Shown piece after piece: positions 1 through 7,515 of a stretch of 64,000 bases of DNA (the stretch's first letter is position 1; each line of letters begins with the position of its first letter). A program made the translations under genes and the position numbers. Where the stretch lies: NCBI RefSeq assembly GCF_000270245.1, contig NC_015635.1, forward strand, positions 806,001 through 870,000. Direction: 5' to 3'. This DNA comes from Microlunatus phosphovorus NM-1 (lineage in GTDB: Bacteria; Actinomycetota; Actinomycetes; Propionibacteriales; Propionibacteriaceae). The notes beneath the pieces were generated by a model. That model was not told the DNA's origin. It ran no database searches and saw nothing but the letters and a program-made list of their open reading frames with translations.

Positions 1-220
1 GCAGCAGCAGCGAGACGAGCTTGAGCTCGAATCGGAGCTGTCCGACGGCGTGGGCGAACGCGGCGACACCGGCGCCGGCCGCCAAGAAGCCCAATGAAGT
101 GCGTATCCAGGCGAGGAAGGTGCGTTCGTTGGCCAGGGAGAAGCGCGGATCGGGCTCGGAGCCGACGCCGTAGACCGCCCGCGGCCAGCGGCGGTCTGCT
201 TCGGGATCGGTGTCGGTCAC
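1..220 (-). CDS. DUF202-family small membrane protein (C-terminus cut by window edge)
   Basis: About 73 N-terminal residues are visible. They carry the family signature FSLANERTFLAWIRTSLG (about residues 27-44), a charged/aromatic patch just before the first of the family's usual three helices, then the hydrophobic stretch GFLAAGAGVAAFA. DUF202 proteins (YidH-like) are inner-membrane proteins of unknown function. The GTG start at 220 overlaps the stop of the upstream exporter gene (GTGA), so it is the third gene of a tight minus-strand operon with the EamA exporter and the GroEL-apical-like protein. The rest of the protein lies outside the window. Confidence 0.85.
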   Translation of the reverse strand, partial: MTDTDPEADRRWPRAVYGVGSEPDPRFSLANERTFLAWIRTSLGFLAAGAGVAAFAHAVGQLRFELKLVSLLL

Positions 221-1104
221 GACTTGGATGCTACTGGCGTCGCGCGGCGGAGCTTCAGGTTCTGCCCCAGCAGCACCGAGAGCAACACGATGGCGGCGCC
301 GACGAGTTGCCAGCCGTTGAGCGCCTGGTCGAGTACCACCCAGCCAAGGCCGGCCGCGATCACCGGGTTGAGCAGCGCAAGAAAGCTGACGGCGGTGGCG
401 GGTAGGCGCTGCAGACCCCAGAACCACAGGCCATAGGCGAGGATTCCGCTGATCAGCACGAGATAGATCAACCCGCCGATGTTGGCGGGTGTCAATGAGG
501 TGGGCAGGCCTTCGATCGCCAGGGTGAAAGGCAGCAGGGCGAGTCCGCCGAGCAGGAACGTCCACCCGGTGAAGCCGGCCGCGCCCCAGCCGGGTGGGTG
601 CCCCCAGCGCTTCGTCAGCACGGTGGCAAAGCCCATCATGATCACGCCGACCGTCATTGCGAGAATGCCCCACCCGTCGAGCCGGGCACTGGAGCGCAGC
701 ACCAGCAGGCTGACGCCCAGGATCCCGAGACCGCCGGCGACGATATCGATCGTACGGATTCCTTTGTGGAGCAGGGGAACCGAGAGGACGACCACGATCA
801 GTGGGGTCACCGAATTGATCACTGCCGCGACACCGCCGGGCAGCAGATAGGCAGCGATGAAGAGCAGCGGGAAGAACGCCGAGCAATAGAGCACAGACAG
901 CAGCAGGAACCGGCCCCACCAGCCGCGCGGCGGCCAGGTACGAGTCGCGAGGACGAGCACGAGCCCGGTGGGGAGGGATCGCATCATGGAGGCGAGCATG
1001 GGCCGGCCGGGCGGCAGGAACTGCGTCGTGAGCAGGTAGGTGGTGGCGAAGATGATGGGGGTGAGTGTGGCGAGATAGGCCCATCGGCTGCGGGGATGGC
1101 TCAT
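217..1104 (-). CDS. EamA/DMT-superfamily membrane exporter
   Basis: A 295-residue protein with about ten hydrophobic segments arranged as two EamA repeats, the usual length and layout of drug/metabolite transporters. It opens MSHPRSRWAYLATLTPIIFA; the second half has the typical ALLNPVIAAGLGWVVLDQ helix, and the protein ends in a basic tail (LKLRRATPVASKS). The frame is open further upstream, but ATG 1104 overlaps the stop of the preceding gene (ATGA at 1101-1104), and the upstream extension is the wrong frame of that gene. The substrate cannot be read from sequence; the family exports amino acids, nucleobases or drugs across the cytoplasmic membrane. Confidence 0.9.
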   Translation of the reverse strand: MSHPRSRWAYLATLTPIIFATTYLLTTQFLPPGRPMLASMMRSLPTGLVLVLATRTWPPRGWWGRFLLLSVLYCSAFFPLLFIAAYLLPGGVAAVINSVTPLIVVVLSVPLLHKGIRTIDIVAGGLGILGVSLLVLRSSARLDGWGILAMTVGVIMMGFATVLTKRWGHPPGWGAAGFTGWTFLLGGLALLPFTLAIEGLPTSLTPANIGGLIYLVLISGILAYGLWFWGLQRLPATAVSFLALLNPVIAAGLGWVVLDQALNGWQLVGAAIVLLSVLLGQNLKLRRATPVASKS

Positions 1105-1811
1105 GCGGCGGAGTGAGTGGCGTCGGGCAGCAGATAGCTGCGGTCGGGCGCGGCAATCCAGGTGGCGCAGGAGCCGAGTGCGTGGGGAGGAACGTATCCG
1201 GCCTGCAGATCGGTACGCGACATCGGCGTTGCTCCGGTGATTTCGGCGATCTGGCGGAGTGCGCCGGGGTCGTCGGGGATGACGACCGGCAGGACGGTCA
1301 GGAGCTGCCGGATGTGATTGACCTCGAACGTGCCGATCAGCTCCTCGCTGATCGCTGGGGCGACGACGACCAGGGGTCGCGAGGTGGGCAGCTGCCGTTC
1401 CAGGACGCCGAGCAGCTCCCGAATCGTGATGATCGGCTCGGTGCTGACCAGAACAGCAGGGTGTCGCAGCACTGACCATCCGGTCGGCTGATCGGTGACG
1501 AGGTCGCGGGAGGCATAGCCGGCGCGGATCGTGGTGACGCCTGGTGAGTCGATCGCAGTTTGGAGCTCGGCGCGTTCCTCGGGGGTCAGGGCCGTTGACT
1601 CGGCGCTGTTCGGCGGGCGGCGGGCCTGTAGCTCGGAGAGGTAGTGCGGAGTGGGGGAGTCGGGAGTGAATCTTGGAATGTCACGCGCGGGTGGCGCCAG
1701 CATCTCGCGTACTCGTCGCTCGTTGGTCCGGCGATCCTTCAACGCACCGAAGACGATCACGGCCACTCCTACGACGAGCACCGCGATCAGCCCGATCTGC
1801 CAGCCCTCCAC
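1101..1811 (-). CDS. Membrane-anchored protein with a lone GroEL apical-like domain
   Basis: A 236-residue protein: one N-terminal helix (residues 5-24), a charged linker (25-90), then about 135 residues (96-230) that line up by eye with the GroEL apical (polypeptide-binding) domain. Matching landmarks: AGYASRDLVTDQP versus RGYLSPYFINKP; TIRELLGVLE versus NIREMLPVLE; RPLVVVAP versus KPLLIIAE; FEVNHIRQL versus LVVNTMRGI; LRQIAEITGA versus MLQDIATLTGG. The equatorial ATPase and intermediate domains are absent, so this is not a chaperonin subunit. The topology predicts a short N-terminal anchor with the domain on one face of the membrane. It is the first gene of the operon with EamA and DUF202. 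A holdase or scaffold role is inference only. Confidence 0.75.
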   Translation of the reverse strand: MEGWQIGLIAVLVVGVAVIVFGALKDRRTNERRVREMLAPPARDIPRFTPDSPTPHYLSELQARRPPNSAESTALTPEERAELQTAIDSPGVTTIRAGYASRDLVTDQPTGWSVLRHPAVLVSTEPIITIRELLGVLERQLPTSRPLVVVAPAISEELIGTFEVNHIRQLLTVLPVVIPDDPGALRQIAEITGATPMSRTDLQAGYVPPHALGSCATWIAAPDRSYLLPDATHSAA

Positions 1812-1927
1812 GGCGGCCAGCCTGCCACATCGTTGACCTATGTAGCCTGGTCGGACGTAGCTGTGAGCGGCTGAGATCTGGGCGGGTGCTGAGAACGGCG
1901 GTCGGTGCGCGGGATGGGAGGTAAACG

Positions 1928-2311
1928 ATGACAGGCTTCGAGACCTGGATCGACCGACAGATCCGAGAGGCGACCGAGCGTGGTGAGTTCGACAACCTGC
2001 CCGGCGAAGGCAAGCCGATCAAGGGACTGGATGGTCGCGAGGACGAGAACTGGTGGATCAAGGGACTGATCGAGCGGGAGAACATCACCGGCGTACTGCC
2101 CGGCCCACTGCTGCTCCGCAAGGAGGTCGCCGAGATCTCTGAGACGGTTGCGAGCTGTCGGACCGAGGCGGCGGTCCGCGAGGTGGTCGCCGACCTGAAC
2201 GCCCGCATCGCCGACAGCCGTCGCCGCGGTGTCGACGGCCCGAACATCTTCGTCCGATCCGTCGACGCCGATCGGGTGGTCCGCGAATGGCGCGAGCGGA
2301 AGGGCTCGTAG
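1928..2311 (+). CDS. DUF1992 (DnaJ-subfamily-C member 28-like) protein
   Basis: A 127-residue cytosolic protein that opens with the DUF1992 core: WIDRQIREATERGEFDNLPG, then GKPI and DENWWIKGLIERE, followed by a helical C-terminal half (LLLRKEVAEI, DLNARIADSRRR). In larger relatives this domain is attached to DnaJ-like proteins; bacterial copies are stand-alone and of unknown function. The ATG at 1928 sits about 8 bases after a GGGAGG-type ribosome site. The gene diverges from the GroEL-apical-like operon across a 116-bp spacer that must hold both promoters. Confidence 0.85.
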   Translation: MTGFETWIDRQIREATERGEFDNLPGEGKPIKGLDGREDENWWIKGLIERENITGVLPGPLLLRKEVAEISETVASCRTEAAVREVVADLNARIADSRRRGVDGPNIFVRSVDADRVVREWRERKGS

Positions 2312-2319
2312 TCCTTGGT

Positions 2320-2590
2320 CGCTGGTACGGCTGCCGCCAGTGGGCCACAAACGAGCCCAAGCTGGGTGGGGGTTGCGGACGGCTTGCACCCGTGGGTCAC
2401 AAACGAGCAGGGGTTGCGCGGGAGTTACGGACGGCTTGCGCCCGTGGGTCACAAACGAGCAGGGGTTGCGCGGGAGTCACGGACGGCTGCCGCCCGTGGG
2501 CCACTAACGACCGCCGCAGACGCAAGAATCGCGTGCGGTCGGCGCCCGCGGGCCAAGAACGACTACCAGTCGCGGGAGTCGAGGCGAGAT
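2320..2590. repeat. 52-bp tandem repeat array A (five degenerate units)
   Basis: The phrase GTGGGCCACAAACGA and its variants (GTGGGTCACAAACGA, GTGGGCCACTAACGA, GCGGGCCAAGAACGA) begins at 2340, 2392, 2444, 2496 and 2548, exactly 52 bp apart each time. Units also share GGACGGCTTGCGCCC and GGGGTTGCGCGGGAGT. All three frames can be read through it, but the reading frame shifts with each unit (52 is not a multiple of 3), so it is not coding. It fills the space between DUF1992 and tRNA-Lys; no gene is visible there. A related array of the same period lies at about 60455-60690. Confidence 0.9.
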
Positions 2591-2660
2591 CGAAGTCGCG
2601 TCGGACCGAGCCGTGCTGTTGAATGTCAGTCCGTACGTTGGCTTCGACCTCTACGTACGA

Positions 2661-2736
2661 GGGCCTCTAGCTCAATTGGCAGAGCAGCGGACTTTTAATC
2701 CGCGGGTTGTGGGTTCGAGTCCCACGGGGCCCACCA
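2661..2736 (+). tRNA. tRNA-Lys(TTT), host of the AICE insertion
   Basis: Full cloverleaf: acceptor stem 2661-2667 with 2726-2732, D stem 2670-2673/2682-2685, anticodon stem 2687-2691/2699-2703 around loop CTTTTAA (anticodon TTT at 2694-2696), T stem 2709-2713/2721-2725 around TTCGAGT, discriminator A2733 and encoded CCA 2734-2736. The last 28 bases before the 3' end (2704-2731) are repeated at 18391-18418. The tRNA is therefore an attachment site whose 3' end was rebuilt by the element, leaving it intact. Confidence 0.97.
2704..2731 (+). repeat. attL (tRNA-Lys 3' end)
   Basis: 28 bp spanning the tRNA T arm and the 3' acceptor strand, beginning GGGTTGTGGGTTCGAGTCCC. It is identical to 18391-18418. 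The integrase gene starts reading away from it 10 bp later, the usual AICE arrangement. Confidence 0.93.
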
Positions 2737-2742
2737 ACACAC

Positions 2743-3599
2743 CTAGTCAGACGGTGATTCGGGGGACTTGGAAGCCTGAACAAACGGCGTCGGGGACACA
2801 TGTGGGGACAAATCGTCATCCCCGCCCACCGGGGACGCATCGGGGTTCGACGCTTCCAGCGCGGCCAAGTTGCCGCCGTTCCCCGCCCGACGACCCAGGT
2901 AGACGTCCTGCGTCATCGATACCCGCGAGTGCCCCAGCTGGTCCGCGATCATCCGTGCACTCGCCCCGCTCTCATCCAGCAGCGTCGCCACGGTCTTCCG
3001 GAACGTGTGCGTCTTCACCCAGTCGAAGTCCGAGCCTTCGCGGACCGCCCGGAACACCTTCCCGACATTGCTCCGGTCGCGCCAACCACCCTTCGCGTCC
3101 GGGAACACCGGGCCCTCGAAACCGCCCGTCCGCCGCCGACGGCCACGCAGGAGCTCGACACTCCACGGCGGCAGCATCAGCGCACGCTCCGAGGCACGCG
3201 ACTTCACCCGCTTCGCGATCAGCCCCTGGCCCTGCGCCCGGATGATCGTCCGTTGCACTACCAGCCTCCCAGCCGTCAGGTCAAGATCAGCCCACGTCAC
3301 CCCCAACGCCTCACCCAGCCGCAGCCCCGTCGCCAGCATGAACCGCGCCAACTCAGGCAAGTCGTGCCGCCGAGCCACCTCGTCACCATCGAGCAACGCC
3401 AGCCACCGCCGCACCTCCACCGCCGAAAGCGCCCGCGCCCGACGATCCCGATCCTGCTCCAACGGCGTCAGCTCCCGCACCGGATTCACCCCCAGCGCGC
3501 CCCGCCGGACCAGCCAGCCGCAGACCCCCGACAGAACCGTCCGCGTCAGCTTCGCTGTGGCATAGCCGCGCTCCACCAACACGCCCTGAACGAAACGAT
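2743..3599 (-). pseudogene. int: Tyrosine integrase, C-terminal catalytic part (split by IS)
   Basis: This is the 3' part of the AICE integrase. The catalytic domain of a tyrosine recombinase is complete: first Arg in GLRLGEAL, Lys region KRVKSRASER, His-x-x-Arg in HTFRKT, His in DQLGHS, and the nucleophile Tyr in QDVYLGR. The C-terminal tail is Pro/Ser-rich. The N-terminal part lies at 4890-5277. Removing 3600-4889 plus one GAT copy restores a single frame of 413 codons (junction reads PRLD-RFVQGVLVERG), so the gene was intact until the IS arrived. Residual expression of this half from inside the IS could yield a catalytic domain without arm-binding, but that is speculation. Confidence 0.92.
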
Positions 3600-3638
3600 T
3601 GAGGTTCCCCCTGTTCCACGGACACTCGGGGTTGAGGG

Positions 3639-4529
3639 TCAGCCCGGACGGTCTGACCCTGTGGAACGGGTTTCAAACTCTATCGGCGACAGCATTCCAA
3701 TACTCGAATGCCGACGTCTCCGATTATACCATGATTCTATCCATCGAAACATCGCGTTGGCAAGCTCGTCCCGGGTGAACCATACCTGCGAATCGAGCAG
3801 CTCGAGTTGCATTCTCTCCCAGAAGGACTCCATCATCGCATTGTCGTAGCAGTCGCCCACACTGCCCATCGACGGCACCAGCCCGGCATCATAGACTTTC
3901 TGACTGAATGCCCACGATGTGAATTGCGACCCGTGATCGGAATGCATGATCGTGTTATTGTCGACGTCCATCGGGTTGCGCCGCAGCACCGCCATCCCGA
4001 GCGCGTCGACCACGAGCTCCTTCCGCATGTTGTCGTCGATGGACCAGCCCAGGACCCGGCGGGACCAGGCGTCCATGACCGCGGCGCAGTACACCTTGCC
4101 CTCCACCGTCGGGTGCTCGGTGATGTCGGTCAGCCACAACCGGTTCGGACCGTCCACCGTGAACCGGCGGTTGACGAGGTCCTTGGCGGGGATGGCGTGC
4201 GGGTCCCGGATCGTGGTCCACGACCGACGCCGCCGGTACAGGCCCTGGATGCCGGCCTGGCGCATCAGCCGGGCGACCCGCTTCTGGTTCACCTGCAGGT
4301 CGTGCCCCAAGACCAGCTCGGCGTGCACCCGCGGCGCCCCGTACGTCTTCATGTCCTCATCGGCATGGATCTCCTCGATCAGCTTCAACAGCAGCGTGTT
4401 CTCCTGTTCCCGTGCCGATGCAGGCCGGCCGCGCCAGTCGTAGTATCCCGACCGCGACACATTCAGCACCCGGCAAGCCACCGCGACATCAATCCCGTCA
4501 TCGGCCATTTCATGGACCAGCCCGTACAC
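3639..4529 (-). CDS. IS3-family transposase OrfB (DDE integrase domain)
   Basis: This 296-residue frame carries the HTH_21-like segment (VACRVLNVSRSGYYDWRGRP), then the rve/DDE core: first Asp in LWLTDITEHP, second in IMHSDHGSQFTS, and Glu in DCYDNAMMESFWERMQLE. It ends with the usual YNRRRRHSSIGMLSPIEFE. In IS3 elements OrfB is made mainly as an OrfAB fusion by -1 frameshifting. Here the heptamer CCCAAAA (complement 4532-4538) lies directly before the OrfA stop and leads in frame into OrfB. GTG 4529 is the first possible independent start. Confidence 0.95.
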   Translation of the reverse strand: MYGLVHEMADDGIDVAVACRVLNVSRSGYYDWRGRPASAREQENTLLLKLIEEIHADEDMKTYGAPRVHAELVLGHDLQVNQKRVARLMRQAGIQGLYRRRRSWTTIRDPHAIPAKDLVNRRFTVDGPNRLWLTDITEHPTVEGKVYCAAVMDAWSRRVLGWSIDDNMRKELVVDALGMAVLRRNPMDVDNNTIMHSDHGSQFTSWAFSQKVYDAGLVPSMGSVGDCYDNAMMESFWERMQLELLDSQVWFTRDELANAMFRWIESWYNRRRRHSSIGMLSPIEFETRSTGSDRPG

Positions 4530-4822
4530 TATTTTGGGAGAACATTCTCCTGGGCAAAATAGGCGGCCGCCCTTTTCAAGATCTCGACTTCCATCTCCAG
4601 GCGCCGTTTATCCCGGCGCAGCTCGACCAGCTCCTTCTTCTCCCGACTGGTCAACGCCGTCTCGCTACCACCGGCAGCGTCGGTCTCGGACTGCTCCATC
4701 CAGCGACGCAGACACGATTCGGAAATTCCCAGATCTTTCGCCAACTCAGCAACTGGCTTGGACCGCTCACGAGCAAGCTCGACCGCACGACGGCGGAACT
4801 CAGGCGGGTGAGGAGCAGGCAC
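4529..4822 (-). CDS. IS3-family transposase OrfA (HTH DNA-binding)
   Basis: A 97-residue protein: an HTH_Tnp_1 helix-turn-helix (FRRRAVELARERSKPVAELA, then DLGISESCLRRWM) and a C-terminal leucine-zipper-like helix (KKELVELRRDKRRLEMEVEI) for oligomerisation. The last codons are CTC CCA AAA TAG; the slippery C-CCA-AAA lets ribosomes slip back one base and continue into OrfB. It is the upstream member of the IS3 pair inserted in the AICE integrase. Confidence 0.95.
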   Translation of the reverse strand: MPAPHPPEFRRRAVELARERSKPVAELAKDLGISESCLRRWMEQSETDAAGGSETALTSREKKELVELRRDKRRLEMEVEILKRAAAYFAQENVLPK

Positions 4823-4889
4823 AACGACATCCTCCCTGGTGACCAGTGGCCACCTCAGGTCAGGTGTCCGTCAAACGGGGGGAAGTCCA

Positions 4890-5277
4890 GATCAAGACGC
4901 GGGGTGCTGACCTCGCCCAGCCGCAGCGCCCCCACCCCAGGGTCGACCACCCTCTTGATCACGTGCCGGTACTCATCCAGCGTCGACGGGGACCGAGTCC
5001 CACGCTCCACCTGAGCCTCGAACATGACCAGCCACTCCGCCGCAGCCTCCGAAAACGTCGACCGCACCGTAAACTGATCATCGCCGTCACGGTCCAGAGC
5101 ATCCGTCGCCGCCTGGAGCACCAGACGAGACGCCTCGGCCTTCGACCGCCCAGCCCGCTTCACCCTGCGCATCCGACCCGAGAAGTCCCGGTAGCGGATG
5201 TAGGCCACATACCTGCTGCCCTCACGAACGACAGACACCTGGCCACACTCACCTAGGCCCAGAACCCTCACGACCAC
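4890..5277 (-). pseudogene. int: Tyrosine integrase, N-terminal part (split by IS)
   Basis: This 5' fragment holds the arm-type DNA-binding region (YVAYIRYRDFSGRMRRVKRA) and the start of the SAM-like core-binding domain (TFSEAAAEWLVMFEAQVERG, STLDEYRHVIKRVV). It then runs into the IS, where a frame of 11 foreign codons ends it. GTG 5277 is chosen because it overlaps the 3' end of xis by 10 bp, the usual xis-int coupling. See 2743-3599 for the catalytic half. Confidence 0.9.
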
Positions 5278-5483
5278 ACCTCAGTCGACAACGACGCCAC
5301 CCACTCGCGCACGTCCTGCGGCCGATAGCGCAGCCTCGCCCCGACACGGCGGCACGGAGGACCACCGACACCGGCACTGCGCCACCCGTACAACGTCGCC
5401 ACCGACACGCCCAGGTACTCACTCACCTCCTGCACCGTCCACAGACGATCAGAAATCTCCGACACCCCACGCACTTTCGTCAT
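5268..5483 (-). CDS. xis: Excisionase / AlpA-like HTH protein
   Basis: A 71-residue MerR/HTH_17-type DNA-binding protein: LWTVQEVSEYLGVSVATLYG, then WRSAGVGGPPCRRVGARLRY, then RPQDVREWVASL. AICE excisionases of this fold bend the att DNA to direct the integrase toward excision. ATG 5483 is preferred over an upstream in-frame codon because the family begins shortly before the HTH. It lies between rep and int, as in pSAM2-like elements, and overlaps int. Confidence 0.88.
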   Translation of the reverse strand: MTKVRGVSEISDRLWTVQEVSEYLGVSVATLYGWRSAGVGGPPCRRVGARLRYRPQDVREWVASLSTEVWS

Positions 5484-5538
5484 GATCAACCACCTTCCCT
5501 GCCTGATTGGGTTCTCGGCCTCCCCGACTTCGGATGAT

Positions 5539-5603
5539 CTGGTCTCCGGACCAGTCGTCAAGGGCCCTACGGGTCCTCTGGACTCGCTCCGCTCACCCTT
5601 GAC
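5539..5603. promoter_or_regulatory. Nested inverted repeats between rep and xis
   Basis: CTGGTC-TCCG-GACCAG (5539-5554) is followed by GTCAAGGG (5557-5564) and its complement CCCTTGAC (5596-5603). In the 200-bp gap between the rep stop and the xis start these could be a terminator for rep, an attenuator for xis-int, or part of a replication origin. The sequence alone does not choose. Confidence 0.5.
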
Positions 5604-5683
5604 AACCGGACCTCCGACCACGTGCGGCTAGTCATCGGGGAGGCCGAGCTGCGGGCTACCAGCGCACGTCATTTCAAGCCCCG

Positions 5684-7120
5684 TCAGTCATCCCGAGCCC
5701 GAGCAGCAGACGCCGCCGCCAACGCGGCATCGCCGCCGGTCAACCATCCGATGCCGGCGAACCTCCACGACCCGACCACGAGCGTGGTGTGCTCGAGCTC
5801 GGCCAGGTCTCCGTCGTCACCCACCCGCACCGCCTCACCAATTTGGGCAGCGTTGAGCCGCGACCGGACATGGTCACGTCGGGCCTGCCGGAGTCGGCCG
5901 AGAGTGGTGGAGTACCGCCGGGACTTCGACGCGAAATGGCCGCGGAAGCCGAGCATGTCGGCCCACCGACCCAACCCCCGGTAGGGGTTGTCTTCGGCCA
6001 TCAGGCCCCCGGCGAGCGCCCGCACCGCCACCTTTCTAACCAGTTTCTTCACCCGGAGCAGGTGCGTGTTGCCGGACTGCTCGCCAACCAGATCGGCGGC
6101 GGCTTTGGTGGCGTACTTCGCCACGTAGGCGGCGACCGTCTCGGGGTGCAACTCGGCGCCGGCGGTGTTCTCCCGGTCTGCCTGTCCGTGCACGGCCCGC
6201 ACGTCGACCTGTGCGCCGAAGCGCAGGCTGCGGACCACATCCGCGCCATCGATGGCAGGTGCGTCGTATCTAACCTGTGCAGCTGCTTGGTGGATGAGCC
6301 GGGCCAGGGTGTCGGGGTCGACAGCCACGGCCGGCGGTGGGAACGGGTCGCCAGCGACGGGTCGCCCGTCGAGTCGGATCAGGGCGTGGAAGTGGATCAG
6401 GCCACGTCGTTGGAATTCGGCGACCTTCGCGAACTGGACCCGGACCAGCTGCTTGCACGCGGTCTCCGACAGCCCGACATGCCGGGCCAGCATGCGCCGC
6501 AGAGTGATGGTGAAGCGGCGCCACAGTTCCGGCGCCCACCACTGCCACACCAGATGCCCGAGATAGTCGTAGCAGTCCGCGCACAACGGCTGCCCGACCA
6601 CCGGGGCGTCGTGGTCGTGGACGCTCATGCACCACAACGGCCGGCCATGCGCACACAGCTGACGGCCCGTGCCAGACCGGGGGCGGCACCGCCGGGAGCC
6701 GGGCCGGCCCGGCTTCTTCGACGCGTGCACCGGGCCGAACGACGGAGCCGTCATTGTCGCGAACACCAACGGGTGAGTGACGATCTCGGCCGGCACGTCT
6801 TTCATGCCGCCACCGGCGCCGGCCATGATCAGGTGAAACACATCGCCCTGGTATTGGTGCGAACAGGACTCACACACCTTGCGTCGCCGGTTGCCGCAGC
6901 GGGTGTAGGCGAGGCCGTCCGGCTCCGATGAAGTGGTGAAGCTGCGCAGGACTTCTCCCGTGACCGCGTCGATCGTGTCCGAGAAGCCGACCAGGCGGAT
7001 CGGGCGGGCGCAGGCACCGACCTGCTGCACCTGCGCCAGCCACCGCCCCAGATCCGGCGACGCCAACCGAGAGGTGACCTCCGCCCGCAACCCGACCGGC
7101 AGTTCCGCAGTGGCGAGCAT
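5684..7120 (-). CDS. RepSA-like rolling-circle replication initiator (HUH)
   Basis: A 478-residue AICE replication initiator. The metal-binding HUH motif is in GLIHFHALIRLD (His243, His245), and Tyr332/Tyr336 in AYVAKYATKA are the candidate nicking tyrosines. An N-terminal Cys cluster (CGNRRRKVCESC, residues 75-86) plus later Cys pairs suggest a zinc knuckle. RepSA-type proteins nick a double-strand origin and allow rolling-circle replication of the excised element. ATG 7120 overlaps the stop of the upstream gene (ATGA), so it is the last gene of the transfer/replication operon. Confidence 0.92.
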   Translation of the reverse strand: MLATAELPVGLRAEVTSRLASPDLGRWLAQVQQVGACARPIRLVGFSDTIDAVTGEVLRSFTTSSEPDGLAYTRCGNRRRKVCESCSHQYQGDVFHLIMAGAGGGMKDVPAEIVTHPLVFATMTAPSFGPVHASKKPGRPGSRRCRPRSGTGRQLCAHGRPLWCMSVHDHDAPVVGQPLCADCYDYLGHLVWQWWAPELWRRFTITLRRMLARHVGLSETACKQLVRVQFAKVAEFQRRGLIHFHALIRLDGRPVAGDPFPPPAVAVDPDTLARLIHQAAAQVRYDAPAIDGADVVRSLRFGAQVDVRAVHGQADRENTAGAELHPETVAAYVAKYATKAAADLVGEQSGNTHLLRVKKLVRKVAVRALAGGLMAEDNPYRGLGRWADMLGFRGHFASKSRRYSTTLGRLRQARRDHVRSRLNAAQIGEAVRVGDDGDLAELEHTTLVVGSWRFAGIGWLTGGDAALAAASAARARDD

Positions 7121-7515
7121 CAGCGGCCCGTGCCGGGCTGCTGGGCGGCGATCCAGGGTTCGACGCCGACCGCGACCCGTTCCAGCTCGGCGAAGTACTC
7201 AATCCGCGCAGCCCGCTCGGTGCCGGCAGCCCACTCCTCGGCCGTATCGAGCCAAACGGCGGCAGCCAGACACAACTCCCAATGCCGACAGGCGCGTTCC
7301 TCCGGGCCGACGCAGCCGCAGCCGGCGGCCAGGGCCAGCAGGTCGGTGCCGTCGTCGTCGGTGGCCTGCCACACCGGCGGCAGCGTGGTGTGCATGGCTT
7401 GCAGGACCAACGCCCGGTAGGCCAGCCGCCGGTACTCCGCCACCGCCACGGCAAGGCTGACCGGCTCCAACCGCGACGACCGTGACGGCGTCAGCTGCTC
7501 AGTCATCGTCGCCAC
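7120..7515 (-). CDS. AICE hypothetical protein between tra and rep
   Basis: 131 residues, no family recognised. It is largely helical, with a Cys-rich patch (AAGCGCVGPEERACRHWELC) that could bind a metal, and it ends QQPGTGR. It overlaps the translocase gene upstream and the rep gene downstream (ATGA), so it is translated as part of the operon. The start may be ATG 7515 or ATG 7506; both overlap the tra 3' end. Small proteins in this position of AICEs are usually uncharacterised. Confidence 0.75.
   Translation of the reverse strand: MATMTEQLTPSRSSRLEPVSLAVAVAEYRRLAYRALVLQAMHTTLPPVWQATDDDGTDLLALAAGCGCVGPEERACRHWELCLAAAVWLDTAEEWAAGTERAARIEYFAELERVAVGVEPWIAAQQPGTGR

Larger units (their letters stand above)
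3600..4889 (-). mobile_element. IS3-family insertion sequence, complete, 1290 bp
   Basis: Terminal inverted repeats start TG on both ends: TGAGGTTCCCCCTGTTCC on the left and, read inward, TGGACTTCCCCCCGTTTG on the right, both continuing ACGGACAC. The element is flanked by a 3-bp target duplication GAT (3597-3599 and 4890-4892). It carries orfA and orfB in the IS3 arrangement with a -1 frameshift site. Perfect duplication, intact ORFs and clean restoration of the integrase frame suggest a recent insertion. Confidence 0.93.

Noticed and set aside
2320-2590. CRISPR array
   Set aside because: The whole 52-bp unit is repeated and degenerate; there are no unique spacers between constant repeats and no cas genes nearby.
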